From an uncultured Porphyromonadaceae bacterium (GTDB lineage: Bacteria > Bacteroidota > Bacteroidia > Bacteroidales > Muribaculaceae): a stretch of 64,000 bases of DNA. The stretch is from positions 32,760 to 96,759 of the forward strand of contig URMS01000011.1 in assembly GCA_900548975.1 (NCBI GenBank). The letters run 5' to 3'. Both the position numbers and the translations under genes were made by a program. Under the pieces are notes generated by a model. It searched no databases. It saw only the letters and a program-made list of their open reading frames with translations, and was not told the DNA's origin. This document shows positions 49,683-57,977 of the stretch, one piece after another; the stretch's first letter is position 1, and every line of letters starts with the position of its first letter.

Positions 49683-50726
49683 TTAGATAGAGGACAATAT
49701 ATTGCGGTAATAATGGTCGTAGGCGTCGACGGTGTGCGATATATCGAATCGGCGTACATAGTCGAGGGCCTCGGCCGCGCGTGCCAGTGCGGCAGGATAG
49801 TCGGCCATCAGCGAAGCTATGGCATCGGCGAAACTGCCGGCGTCGCCGTTTTTGCCCGACAGGCACAGCCGGCCGTTGTCGGCCACTTCCCACGGCCCGT
49901 CGTGCTCGGTAAGAATCAGCGGTAGCCCGGCGGCCATTCCTTCGGCTACGGTCAGGCCGAAGCCTTCGTAGCGCGACGGATGTATCATGGCATCGTAGTT
50001 GCACAGATGTGAATAGATATATTCGCGGTCGCGCAGTCCGGCGAAATGCACGCGATCGGCCACGCCTTCGTCGGCGGCAAGCTGCTTCAGCGCATCGAGT
50101 CCTGTGCCGGTGCCGATAAATGTAATTTCTACATTCACGATACCGCGGCGTTTCAGCTGTCCGAGTGCCATAATGGCAATATCCTGCCCTTTCAGTTCGG
50201 GTGTCAGGCGTCCTACCTGTACCAGACGGAATATCTGGGGCTTTCTATCCGGACGTCGTATCACATCGGCTATAATTATGCCGTTTGGCACGGTATTTAC
50301 TTTAGCACCGGGAAGCCGGCTTCTGATATCATCGGCCACAATATCGGTTATGGCTGCCATTGCTACTCCGGCCGAATATTCCATCGTTATATTCAGTGCA
50401 TGCACGGTATAGATCATGCGGTTGCGGCGCACACGAATCAGACGGCAGAATTTTTTATGGTGCACATGCACTATGTCGGGGCGCAGGCGTGCTATGAGCA
50501 TATTGAGACGCGCCATCATCAGAAGCGGTGCCGACCCCTCGCGGCGATGGAAGCGCACTATCTTTACCTTTGGGGAGATAGTATCGATAACCTGCGCTGA
50601 TTCGCGGTCGTTGACAATGAGCAGAGTCGCCCTGTCGCCGCGGGCCACCTGGGCGTTCATTATGTCGACGAGCATTGTCTCTGTTCCGCCAACCTCCATG
50701 CTGTATGTGCAGTGCAGTATGTGCAT
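49683..50726 (-). CDS. GT4-type glycosyltransferase
   Basis: A 347-residue GT-B transferase. YSMEVGGTETMLVDI (N-terminal glycine-rich loop), DIVHVHHKKFCRLIR, LVQVGRLTPELKGQDIAI, FIGTGTGLDALKQL, and the donor-site HPSRYEGFGLTVAEGMAAG are typical. Probably acts on a cell-envelope polysaccharide together with the next gene; its start codon abuts that gene's stop with no gap. Confidence 0.9.
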   Translation of the reverse strand: MHILHCTYSMEVGGTETMLVDIMNAQVARGDRATLLIVNDRESAQVIDTISPKVKIVRFHRREGSAPLLMMARLNMLIARLRPDIVHVHHKKFCRLIRVRRNRMIYTVHALNITMEYSAGVAMAAITDIVADDIRSRLPGAKVNTVPNGIIIADVIRRPDRKPQIFRLVQVGRLTPELKGQDIAIMALGQLKRRGIVNVEITFIGTGTGLDALKQLAADEGVADRVHFAGLRDREYIYSHLCNYDAMIHPSRYEGFGLTVAEGMAAGLPLILTEHDGPWEVADNGRLCLSGKNGDAGSFADAIASLMADYPAALARAAEALDYVRRFDISHTVDAYDHYYRNILSSI

Positions 50727-51692
50727 TTATTTGCTTTGCAGAAATTTATAGATTTCGTATATGCGGGCGGCCGTATGGTCGTCGTCGAGTCCGAGTTCCA
50801 TCAGACGTTCGCGCGGATCCTTACCCTTTATTTCACCCCGTATTACGCTCATAACCCTGTCGGCAAGAGCGGTGCTGTCGTGCGAGGGAGCAACAGCCGA
50901 ATCGCGCACGCCATCGAGGAGAACACCGACATCACCCACCGGTGTGCTTATCACCGGCAGATTGCAGCCCATGGCCTCTTTGACCGTCTGCGGCGAGCCT
51001 TCCGATATAGATGTCATAAGCATCATGTCGGCTCTTTGCATCGCTGCGGCTATTTCCTGACGGCTCATATTAGCCAGCTCCAGGGTGTCGATTTCGAGGC
51101 CGTGCTGTGTGCGAAGACGCTCCACCGTTTCGCAGAACAGAGGATAGTTCTTGACGATGCGTGTGCGTGAGTTTGGAAAGAGAATGGTGAAGTGTCGTCG
51201 CCCGGCCATGGGCTTGCGCGGCTCGCCGGGGCAGAACACGGACGGATTGACCGAGCACGGTATCTGCCGCACGTCGCTGCAGCAGGCGCGGGCCATGGCG
51301 CTCATGCGGTCGTTGAGGGCTATGGCTGTATCGCAGCGGCGCAGTATGCGGTGCGTGAGAGCCACCTGCACGCTTTTACCCTGTTCTGGCTGTATGTCGC
51401 CGCCGTGCAGGGTTACGACAACAGGTATGTCCGGTTTTCCGCAAAGAAGGAAGAGACCGGAAGGTCCATAGTGCACATGCACGAGGTCGTAGCCGCCCTG
51501 CCGTATCTTGCGGCGCAGCACCGGGATATCGCGGAGATAGTTCAGGCGGCTTTCGTTGCCGCGGATATAGAACACCTCCGCTTCAATATCAGTGAAGTTG
51601 CGGACGAGGGCCTCGATCTGTTCTTTCACAAAAATACCGTACCAAGGCATCTGCGCCGTCGGATACATATTTGTGACATATAGAATTTTCAT
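50727..51692 (-). CDS. GT4-type glycosyltransferase
   Basis: A 321-residue GT-B transferase. The N-terminus MKILYVTNMYPTAQMPWYG is classic for family 4. Then DLVHVHYGPSGLFLL, VVTLHGGDIQPEQG, RTRIVKNYPLF, and the donor region MLMTSISEGSPQTVKEAMGC with VGDVGVLLDG. ATG 51690-51692 is chosen over a longer reading from 51728. Two-gene operon with the preceding transferase; a TACTTTTG box is 33 bases upstream. Confidence 0.9.
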   Translation of the reverse strand: MKILYVTNMYPTAQMPWYGIFVKEQIEALVRNFTDIEAEVFYIRGNESRLNYLRDIPVLRRKIRQGGYDLVHVHYGPSGLFLLCGKPDIPVVVTLHGGDIQPEQGKSVQVALTHRILRRCDTAIALNDRMSAMARACCSDVRQIPCSVNPSVFCPGEPRKPMAGRRHFTILFPNSRTRIVKNYPLFCETVERLRTQHGLEIDTLELANMSRQEIAAAMQRADMMLMTSISEGSPQTVKEAMGCNLPVISTPVGDVGVLLDGVRDSAVAPSHDSTALADRVMSVIRGEIKGKDPRERLMELGLDDDHTAARIYEIYKFLQSK

Positions 51693-51724
51693 TTTCAGAA
51701 AGGCGTGCAAGGTCGGTTTAAAGT

Positions 51725-51732
51725 GCAAAAGT
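51725..51732 (-). promoter_or_regulatory. -7 box of the glycosyltransferase pair
   Basis: Plus CAAAAGTA equals minus TACTTTTG. Back-to-back with the topoisomerase promoter. Confidence 0.6.
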
Positions 51733-51740
51733 AGGCATTT

Positions 51741-51772
51741 TTCGGTAATTCGGGCAATTTTTGCTATCTTTG
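51741..51772 (+). promoter_or_regulatory. Promoter of the topoisomerase IV B gene
   Basis: TTCG (51741-51744, three of four), 20 bases, TATCTTTG (51765-51772), 24 bases before ATG 51797. Confidence 0.7.
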
Positions 51773-51796
51773 TATCGCCTAAATCGCACTAATCCT

Positions 51797-53761
51797 ATGA
51801 CCGACGACAACATAACACCGCAAAATCCCGAACAGCCGTCAGAAGGCGTATTTGCCCCCGTGGCCTCCGACTACAGCGAGGCCGACATCCAGACACTCGA
51901 CTGGAAAGAGCACATACAGCGCCGCCCCGGCATGTACATAGGAAAGCTTGGTGACGGCACCAATTCCGACGACGGCATCTATGTGCTGCTCAAGGAAGTG
52001 CTCGACAACTCTATCGACGAGTACATGATGGGCTTCGGTCGCCAGATTACCGTCGATGTCGATGCCCTGTCGGCATGTGTGCGCGATTATGGCCGCGGCA
52101 TCCCCCTGGGCTCGCTGGTCGACGTGGCGTCGAAAATGAACACCGGCGGCAAATACGACTCGTCGGCATTCCAGAAGTCGGTCGGTCTTAACGGCGTGGG
52201 CCTCAAGGCGGTGAATGCGCTGTCGACCACTTTTGAAATAATAGCCTACCGCAACGGCAGCCGCAAGCGCGCCCTTTTCGCCATGGGCAATCTCATAGAG
52301 GAAAGCGACATAGAGCCTACCGACGAACCCAACGGTACTTTCGTGCGCTTCACACCGTCGGCCGATATTTTCCGCGACTATGCATTCCGCGACGAGTTCA
52401 TCGAACCGCTGCTCAAGAACTACACTTACCTCAACACCGGTCTGGCCATAGTATTCAACGGCCGGCGATTCATATCGCGCAACGGTCTGAAAGATCTTCT
52501 CAACGCCGCCCTCACCCAGGAGCCTCTCTATCCTATCATCCACCTCAAGGGACCCGACATCGAGGTGGCCATAACACACGTCAACCAGTACGGCGAGGAA
52601 TATTACTCCTTTGTCAACGGTCAGCATACCACTCAGGGCGGTACACACCTGAGTGCTTTCAAAGAGGCTGTAAGCCGTACGTTCAAAGACTATTTCAACC
52701 GCAATTTCGAGTATTCCGATATCCGCAACGGCATGGTGGCGGCCGTGGCCGTGCGTGTGCAGGATCCGGTGTTCGAGTCGCAGACCAAGACGAAGCTCGG
52801 CTCGCGCGATATGGGCCCCGACGGACCTACCATAGCCAAATATATAGGCGATTTCATCAAGAAAGAGCTCGATAACTATCTGCACCGCAACCTCGATGTG
52901 GCGGACATCGTGCTGAAGAAAGTGCAGGAGAGCGAACGCGACCGCAAGGCCATGGCCGGTGTGCAGAAAAAAGCCCGTGAGACAGCCAAGAAAGTGAGTC
53001 TCTACAACCGCAAGCTCAACGACTGCCGCGTACACCTCAACGACGCCCGCGGTTCCGACGAAAAGAAAGAGGCCACAAGTATCTTCATCACCGAGGGCGA
53101 CTCGGCCGGCGGTTCTATCGAAAAGGTGCGCAATGTCGAGACTCAGGCTGTGTTTAAACTTCGCGGCAAGCCGCTCAACTCCTATGGAGCCACCAAGAAA
53201 GAACTGTATACCAACGAGGAATTCAGCCTCCTGCAGGCTGCCCTCAATATCGAGGACGGTATCGACGGTCTGCGCTATAATAAGGTAATTATAGCCACCG
53301 ATGCCGATGTCGACGGCATGCACATACGCCTGCTCATGCTCACATTCTTCCTGCAGTACTTCCCCGACCTCATCAAGAAAGGGCATGTATATGTGCTTCA
53401 GACGCCCCTCTTCCGTGTGCGCAACAAAAAGACCGCCAAACGGTCGGGACGTGCCAAAAAGGACGATGCCCCCGACGATACCGTATACTGCTACTCCGAC
53501 GACGAGCGCGTGGCCGCCATAAAGCGTTTTGGCGACAATGCCGAAATTACACGATTCAAAGGTCTGGGTGAGATTTCGCCCGATGAATTCCGCGACTTCA
53601 TAGGCGAGAACATGCGCATCGACCGCGTGAGTCTGCGCAAGGACGACGGTGTGGCCGAGGTGCTCGAATTCTACATGGGCAAAAACACAATGGAGCGCCA
53701 GAACTTTATCATCGACAACCTCGTAGTCGAAGATGACACCCACATCGATTTAGGAGATTAG
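51797..53761 (+). CDS. DNA topoisomerase IV subunit B (ParE/GyrB family)
   Basis: A 654-residue ATPase subunit of a type IIA topoisomerase. GHKL ATPase motifs: EVLDNSIDEYMMG, VRDYGRGIPLG, GLNGVGLKAVNALS, and QHTTQGGTHLSAF with the transducer Lys in QTKTKLGS. The TOPRIM part has ITEGDSAGGSIEKVRN, KPLNSYGATKKELY, ATDADVDGMHI and the closing RFKGLGEISPDEFRDF. EGDSAGGS followed by IEK rather than AKQ, and the shorter length, fit the ParE-like branch of Bacteroidetes rather than GyrB. The A subunit gene is not adjacent in this window. ATG 51797 is set by the promoter. Confidence 0.88.
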   Translation: MTDDNITPQNPEQPSEGVFAPVASDYSEADIQTLDWKEHIQRRPGMYIGKLGDGTNSDDGIYVLLKEVLDNSIDEYMMGFGRQITVDVDALSACVRDYGRGIPLGSLVDVASKMNTGGKYDSSAFQKSVGLNGVGLKAVNALSTTFEIIAYRNGSRKRALFAMGNLIEESDIEPTDEPNGTFVRFTPSADIFRDYAFRDEFIEPLLKNYTYLNTGLAIVFNGRRFISRNGLKDLLNAALTQEPLYPIIHLKGPDIEVAITHVNQYGEEYYSFVNGQHTTQGGTHLSAFKEAVSRTFKDYFNRNFEYSDIRNGMVAAVAVRVQDPVFESQTKTKLGSRDMGPDGPTIAKYIGDFIKKELDNYLHRNLDVADIVLKKVQESERDRKAMAGVQKKARETAKKVSLYNRKLNDCRVHLNDARGSDEKKEATSIFITEGDSAGGSIEKVRNVETQAVFKLRGKPLNSYGATKKELYTNEEFSLLQAALNIEDGIDGLRYNKVIIATDADVDGMHIRLLMLTFFLQYFPDLIKKGHVYVLQTPLFRVRNKKTAKRSGRAKKDDAPDDTVYCYSDDERVAAIKRFGDNAEITRFKGLGEISPDEFRDFIGENMRIDRVSLRKDDGVAEVLEFYMGKNTMERQNFIIDNLVVEDDTHIDLGD

Positions 53762-53975
53762 GAGGTTAGGAATTTAGGAGGATAGGATATTAGGAAGATA
53801 AGAAGGGAGGAGATAAGGAATTTAGGGACTAAGAAATTAGGAGGGTAGGAAGGGAGGAGGAGAGGATATTAGGAAATTAGGAGAGTAGGAGGATATTTTT
53901 TGTTCCTATTCTCCTAATCTCTTTTAACCCCTTAACTTCCTAACCTCCTAATATCCTAATCTCCTACCCTCCTAA
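53757..53975. repeat. Long inverted repeat (TTAGGAGGATAGG class) between convergent genes
   Basis: About 130 bases of purine words (TTAGGAGGTTAGGAATT, AGGAAATTAGGAGAGTAGG) are followed by about 80 bases of complementary pyrimidine words (CTCCTAATCTC, TTCCTAACCTCCTAAT, CTCCTACCCTCCTAAT). It fills the whole space between the topoisomerase gene and the convergent AraC gene and could fold into a very long hairpin. Confidence 0.8.
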
Positions 53976-54848
53976 TGCCCGGTAGGCCTGGGGCGACATG
54001 CCCATGGTGCGGCGGAATAGGCGCGAAAAGTATGCAGGATCGCTGATGCCCAGGCGAATGGATATTTCATTGATTTTTAGGTCGGAGAGTTCGAGGTAGG
54101 CGCATGCCTGCTGCACCTTGGTGCGCATGAAGCAGCTCATCGGCGACATACCTGTCTCGGCACGGAAAAGCGCCGAAAAACGCGACGGCGAGTAGCCGAA
54201 ATGCGATGCTAACTGCCCGAGGGTGAGAGGCCGGTTCACATTCTCGCTCATATAGTGCATCACACGGTCGACAAGCGACTTCGATGCCGCATGGGTCGTA
54301 GCGATATGGCGGTACTGCTCGAGCATGGTGAAGGATGCCAGATAGTGCCACAGGCACATCGACGCATAGGCCTGATAGCCCGGCACCATGGCCTGCGAGA
54401 AGGCGTCGTAGATCTCTTCGAACAGTCGCAGCCGCTCGCCCATACGCGAGTTGTCGGCCGCTTCTATGGTGCCGCGCACCGGAGCGCCGTCGGCAAAGCG
54501 GGCGGCCTGTGTGCCGCAGAAATGCAGCCAGTAGATGGTCCACGGTTCGCTGTTGTCCGAGCCGAAAGAGTAGGGCATGCCGGCGGGAAGTATCACAAAG
54601 CTGTTTTTAGGAATAATGTGCTTGTGACCGTCGGTTTCGTACCATCCGCGGCCGTCGGTACAATGCAGCAGCAGCCAGTAATCGCAGCCGTCGGGCTTCG
54701 ACACGCTATGATACTTCGCTTTCGGGAAAAATCCTATTTTTCTCACATATAGATTGTTTACCGCAGGGTCGGTGCACAGCCGCGACAGCAGTGTGTCGGG
54801 TAGCGCGAGCACCCGCTGGCCCTGAAAACTTTCCTTGATGTGTATCAT
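53964..54848 (-). CDS. AraC-family transcriptional regulator
   Basis: A 294-residue regulator. An N-terminal cupin-like sensor domain (about 45-160, DYWLLLHCTDGRGWYETDGH, NSFVILPAGMPYSFGS, WTIYWLHFCGTQA) is followed by two C-terminal helix-turn-helix units (LTLGQLASHFGYSPSRFSAL, INEISIRLGISDPAYFSRLF with FRRTMGMSPQAYR). The architecture suits a sugar-responsive activator. ATG 54846-54848. Divergent from, and likely controlling, the mannose module that starts 87 bases away. Confidence 0.92.
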   Translation of the reverse strand: MIHIKESFQGQRVLALPDTLLSRLCTDPAVNNLYVRKIGFFPKAKYHSVSKPDGCDYWLLLHCTDGRGWYETDGHKHIIPKNSFVILPAGMPYSFGSDNSEPWTIYWLHFCGTQAARFADGAPVRGTIEAADNSRMGERLRLFEEIYDAFSQAMVPGYQAYASMCLWHYLASFTMLEQYRHIATTHAASKSLVDRVMHYMSENVNRPLTLGQLASHFGYSPSRFSALFRAETGMSPMSCFMRTKVQQACAYLELSDLKINEISIRLGISDPAYFSRLFRRTMGMSPQAYRALGG

Positions 54849-54874
54849 AGTAAGATTGTCCAAGTCATTAGCAA

Positions 54875-54882
54875 CAAAAGTA
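54875..54882 (-). promoter_or_regulatory. -7 box of the AraC-family gene
   Basis: Plus CAAAAGTA equals minus TACTTTTG; CAAT at 54904-54907 is a partial -33 at 21 bases and overlaps the divergent -7 box, so the two promoters share bases. Confidence 0.65.
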
Positions 54883-54906
54883 CATATTTTTTTGCTAATT
54901 TCGCAA

Positions 54907-54914
54907 TACCTTTG
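54907..54914 (+). promoter_or_regulatory. -7 box of the mannose module
   Basis: TACCTTTG, 22 bases before ATG 54936. No TTTG at the proper -33 distance, consistent with dependence on the divergent AraC-type activator. Confidence 0.6.
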
Positions 54915-54935
54915 CGGCGTAATCAATCACCGACA

Positions 54936-56666
54936 ATGAGAAAAAGCAATTACGACAAAAAACCGGCCACTAAAATCGCCGGAAATATATGGCAGGGCAG
55001 CGACGCCATCGTATCGGCGCTTGCTCCGCTGCGCGATGCTAAAAAAGGCGTATGGGTAGTGGAATGCTATCAGGGTGTACACCACGATGAGCTCAAGGCG
55101 CTTTTCGGTGCGCTCGCTCCCGACCGCTTCATCGACACCGCCGATCTGATGCGCGATCCCGCCGACATCGCCGCCATGACACACACCTACCTCACCGACG
55201 ACCGTCTTTTCGGACGCCGTAACACTCTCGATTTCCCGGACTTCTTCGACGCTGCCAAAGTTGCCGCACTCGATATCAATCCGGGAGAATTTACCATAAT
55301 ATACGGCCACGGAGCGGCAACCATAGCTCCCGATGCGGCCCTTACCATCTATGCCGACATGCCTCGCTGGGAGATTCAGATGCGCTCGCGCCGTCACGAG
55401 GTCACCGGCATAGGAGTCGACAATGCCGCCGACGCCCCTTCGGTGCACTACAAGCGCGGTTACTTCCTCGACTGGGTGATATGCGATGCCCTCAAGCGGC
55501 GCATAATGGACCGTGTCGATTTCTGGCTCGACAGCACAGAGGCCGGTAACCCCAAGATGATCGATGCCGATACTTTCGCCCGCGGTCTTGACGCCACTGT
55601 AGCGCGGCCTTTCCGCGTGGTGCCTTTCTTCGACCCCGCTCCCTGGGGCGGCCAGTGGATGAAAGAAGTGTGCGGACTCGACCCGTCGCAGGCCAACTAC
55701 GGCTGGTGCTTCGACTGCGTGCCCGAGGAAAATAGTCTCTACCTCGATGTCGACGGCACTCTCTTCGAAATGCCGTCGAACAATCTTGTATTCGGCCGCA
55801 CACGCCGTCTGCTCGGCGCTCCCGTCGAAGCCCGGTTCGGTCAGGACTTCCCCATCCGCTTCGACTTCCTCGACACCATAGGCGGCGGCAACCTCAGCCT
55901 GCAGGTGCACCCTACCACACAGTATATCCGCGAGACATTCGGCATACCCTATACTCAGGACGAGAGCTACTATCTGCTCGACGCCGAGGAGGGTGCCACC
56001 GTATACCTCGGCCTTAAGACAGGTGTCGACTCCGAGGCCATGATAGCCGCCCTCAACCATAGCCAGGCCACCGGCGAGCCTTTCGATGCCGAACGCTTCG
56101 TCAACAAATGGCCCGCTAAGAAACACGACCACTATCTCATCCCGGCCGGAACCATCCACTGCTCCGGTGCCGGCGCCATGGTGCTGGAAATCAGCGCTAC
56201 CCCGAGCATATTCACATTCAAGCTCTACGACTGGGGCCGTCTCGGTCTCGACGGGCTGCCCCGGCCCATCAACATCGGCCATGGCTCGCATGTGATACAG
56301 TGGGAGCGTCAGACCGATCTCATACGCTCGCGCTTCATCAACCGCGTGGAGCCTGTGGCCGAAGGCGACGGCTGGACCGAAGAGCGCACCGGCCTGCATG
56401 AGAACGAATTCATCGAGACACGGCGTCACTGGTTCACCGGCACCGTTCCCCATAATACCGGCGACGGTGTAAACGTATTCAATGTAATAGAAGGCGACGA
56501 ACTCATAGTCGAAAGCCCCACCGGCGCATTCGAGCCCTTCATTGTGCACTATGCCGAGACATTCATAGTGCCCGCTTCCGTCGGCGAGTATACCATCCGT
56601 CCTCACGGCCCCTCCGAAGGCAAGCGCTGCGGCACCATCAAAGCCTTCGTCCGCTTCCACGCCTAA
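54936..56666 (+). CDS. Class I mannose-6-phosphate isomerase with extra N-terminal domain
   Basis: A 576-residue protein. The C-terminal 330 residues are a cupin-type phosphomannose isomerase: NLSLQVHPTTQYIRETFG (zinc Gln/His), DESYYLLDAEEGATVYLGL (zinc Glu), HYLIPAGTIHCSGAGAMVLE (zinc His) and TFKLYDWGRLGLDG. The N-terminal about 240 residues (ATKIAGNIWQGSDAIVSALA, GEFTIIYGHGAATIAP, RGYFLDWVICDALKRRIMDR) form a separate region without an intact P-loop, perhaps a degenerate nucleotide-binding domain. It should interconvert mannose-6-P and fructose-6-P. First gene of the rightward mannose module. ATG 54936 fits the promoter. Confidence 0.85.
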   Translation: MRKSNYDKKPATKIAGNIWQGSDAIVSALAPLRDAKKGVWVVECYQGVHHDELKALFGALAPDRFIDTADLMRDPADIAAMTHTYLTDDRLFGRRNTLDFPDFFDAAKVAALDINPGEFTIIYGHGAATIAPDAALTIYADMPRWEIQMRSRRHEVTGIGVDNAADAPSVHYKRGYFLDWVICDALKRRIMDRVDFWLDSTEAGNPKMIDADTFARGLDATVARPFRVVPFFDPAPWGGQWMKEVCGLDPSQANYGWCFDCVPEENSLYLDVDGTLFEMPSNNLVFGRTRRLLGAPVEARFGQDFPIRFDFLDTIGGGNLSLQVHPTTQYIRETFGIPYTQDESYYLLDAEEGATVYLGLKTGVDSEAMIAALNHSQATGEPFDAERFVNKWPAKKHDHYLIPAGTIHCSGAGAMVLEISATPSIFTFKLYDWGRLGLDGLPRPINIGHGSHVIQWERQTDLIRSRFINRVEPVAEGDGWTEERTGLHENEFIETRRHWFTGTVPHNTGDGVNVFNVIEGDELIVESPTGAFEPFIVHYAETFIVPASVGEYTIRPHGPSEGKRCGTIKAFVRFHA

Positions 56667-56899
56667 CCTATATAAGGAAGCTAAGAAATTAGGAAGTTAG
56701 GAAATTAAGAAGCTATGAAATTAGGAAGTTAGGAAATTATGAAAATAAGCTATAACTTCAGCACTCCTAATATCCTAACCTCCAAATCTCCTACCCACCT
56801 ATCCTCCTAATATCCTAATCTCCTATCCTCCTAATTTCCTAATCTCCTATCCTCCTAATTTCCTAATCTCCTAATCTCCTATCCGCCTAATCTCCTACA
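56667..56899. repeat. Long inverted repeat (TTAGGAAGTTAGG class) within the mannose module
   Basis: Purine words (AAGAAATTAGGAAGTTAGG, ATGAAATTAGGAAGTTAGG) at 56680-56745 face pyrimidine words (CTCCTAATATCCTAACC, ATCCTCCTAATTTCC, AATCTCCTATCCTCC) at 56762-56898, reaching the next ATG. The pyrimidine arm is about twice as long as the purine arm. Same family as 53757-53975. Confidence 0.8.
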
Positions 56900-57973
56900 A
56901 TGAAAACCATACTCACTCTCGATGCCGGAGGCACAAACTTCGTATTCTCGGCCATGAACGCCGACGGCCGCGCCGCCGACGAAGTGACGATGCCTTCGTG
57001 CGCCGACGATCTCGACGCCTGCATCGGAAATATAATAGCCGGTTTCAGCCGTGTGCGCGATAGTCTTGACACCGCTCCGGCGGCCATCAGCTTCGCCTTC
57101 CCCGGGCCGGCCGATTACCCTGCCGGCATCATCGGCGACCTGCCCAATTTTCCGTCTTTCCGCGGTGGAATAGCCCTCGGCCCTATGCTCGAGGACGCTT
57201 TCGGGTTGCCTGTATTCATAAATAACGATGGCAAACTTTTTGCCTACGGCGAAGCCCATGCCGGAGTACTGCCCGATGTCAACCGACGTCTTGCCGAGGC
57301 CGGTTCCGACCGCCGCTACCGCAATCTCATAGGCGTTACCCTCGGCACAGGTTTCGGTGGCGGCGCTGTGATCGACGGCAAGCTTCTGCTCGGCGACAAC
57401 GGCACCGGCGGCGACCTGTGGTGCCTTCCCGACTCAATAGAGCAGGGCTGCATCACCGAGGAATCGGTGAGCATACGCGCCGTCCGCCGTGTCTATGCCG
57501 CTCTCTCGGGCGACAAACGCCAGCTAACACCCTACGACATCTTCCTCATAGCCGAAAAAAAGAATCCCGGCGACAGCGCCTCCGCCCGCGAGGCATTCGC
57601 CCGTCTGGGCCGTGCCGCCGGCAACACCCTCGCTACCGCAGCCACCCTCATCGACGGCATTATAGCCATCGGCGGAGGCGTGGCCGGAGCAGCCAAGTAT
57701 ATAATCCCTGCGTTGGTCGGCGAGATGAACTCCGACCTCGCTCTTGTCGACGGTACTCCCGTGGCCCGCATGCAGAGCCGGGTGTACAATCTCGACGATC
57801 CCGCCGATTTCGCTCTCTTCGCTGCCGACGATACCACACGCATCGCAGTGCCCGGCAGCGACCGCACTGTTTCTTATCGCCGTGCCAAGAAAACAGGCGT
57901 GGCCATAAGCCGTAACGGCGCCCCGGCTTCCATATCGATGGGTGCTTATCTCTATGCAATCAATAATCTCTAA
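56900..57973 (+). CDS. ROK-family sugar kinase
   Basis: A 357-residue sugar kinase of the ROK family. The ATP-binding LTLDAGGTNFVFSAM, AFPGPADYPAG, INNDGKLFAYGEA (catalytic Asp), GVTLGTGFGGGAVIDGKLL and IIAIGGGVAGA are present. The family's CxCGxxGCxE zinc motif is degenerate (EQGCITEES). Context, between a phosphomannose isomerase and a mannosidase, suggests it phosphorylates free mannose or fructose; the isomerase product supports this. Four bases before the mannosidase gene. Confidence 0.85.
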   Translation: MKTILTLDAGGTNFVFSAMNADGRAADEVTMPSCADDLDACIGNIIAGFSRVRDSLDTAPAAISFAFPGPADYPAGIIGDLPNFPSFRGGIALGPMLEDAFGLPVFINNDGKLFAYGEAHAGVLPDVNRRLAEAGSDRRYRNLIGVTLGTGFGGGAVIDGKLLLGDNGTGGDLWCLPDSIEQGCITEESVSIRAVRRVYAALSGDKRQLTPYDIFLIAEKKNPGDSASAREAFARLGRAAGNTLATAATLIDGIIAIGGGVAGAAKYIIPALVGEMNSDLALVDGTPVARMQSRVYNLDDPADFALFAADDTTRIAVPGSDRTVSYRRAKKTGVAISRNGAPASISMGAYLYAINNL

Positions 57974-57977
57974 TACT

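Noticed and set aside
53757..53975. Possible CRISPR array
   Set aside because: Words are 8-10 bases, degenerate and unspaced, with inverted arms. There are no uniform repeats or unique spacers, and no cas gene is nearby.
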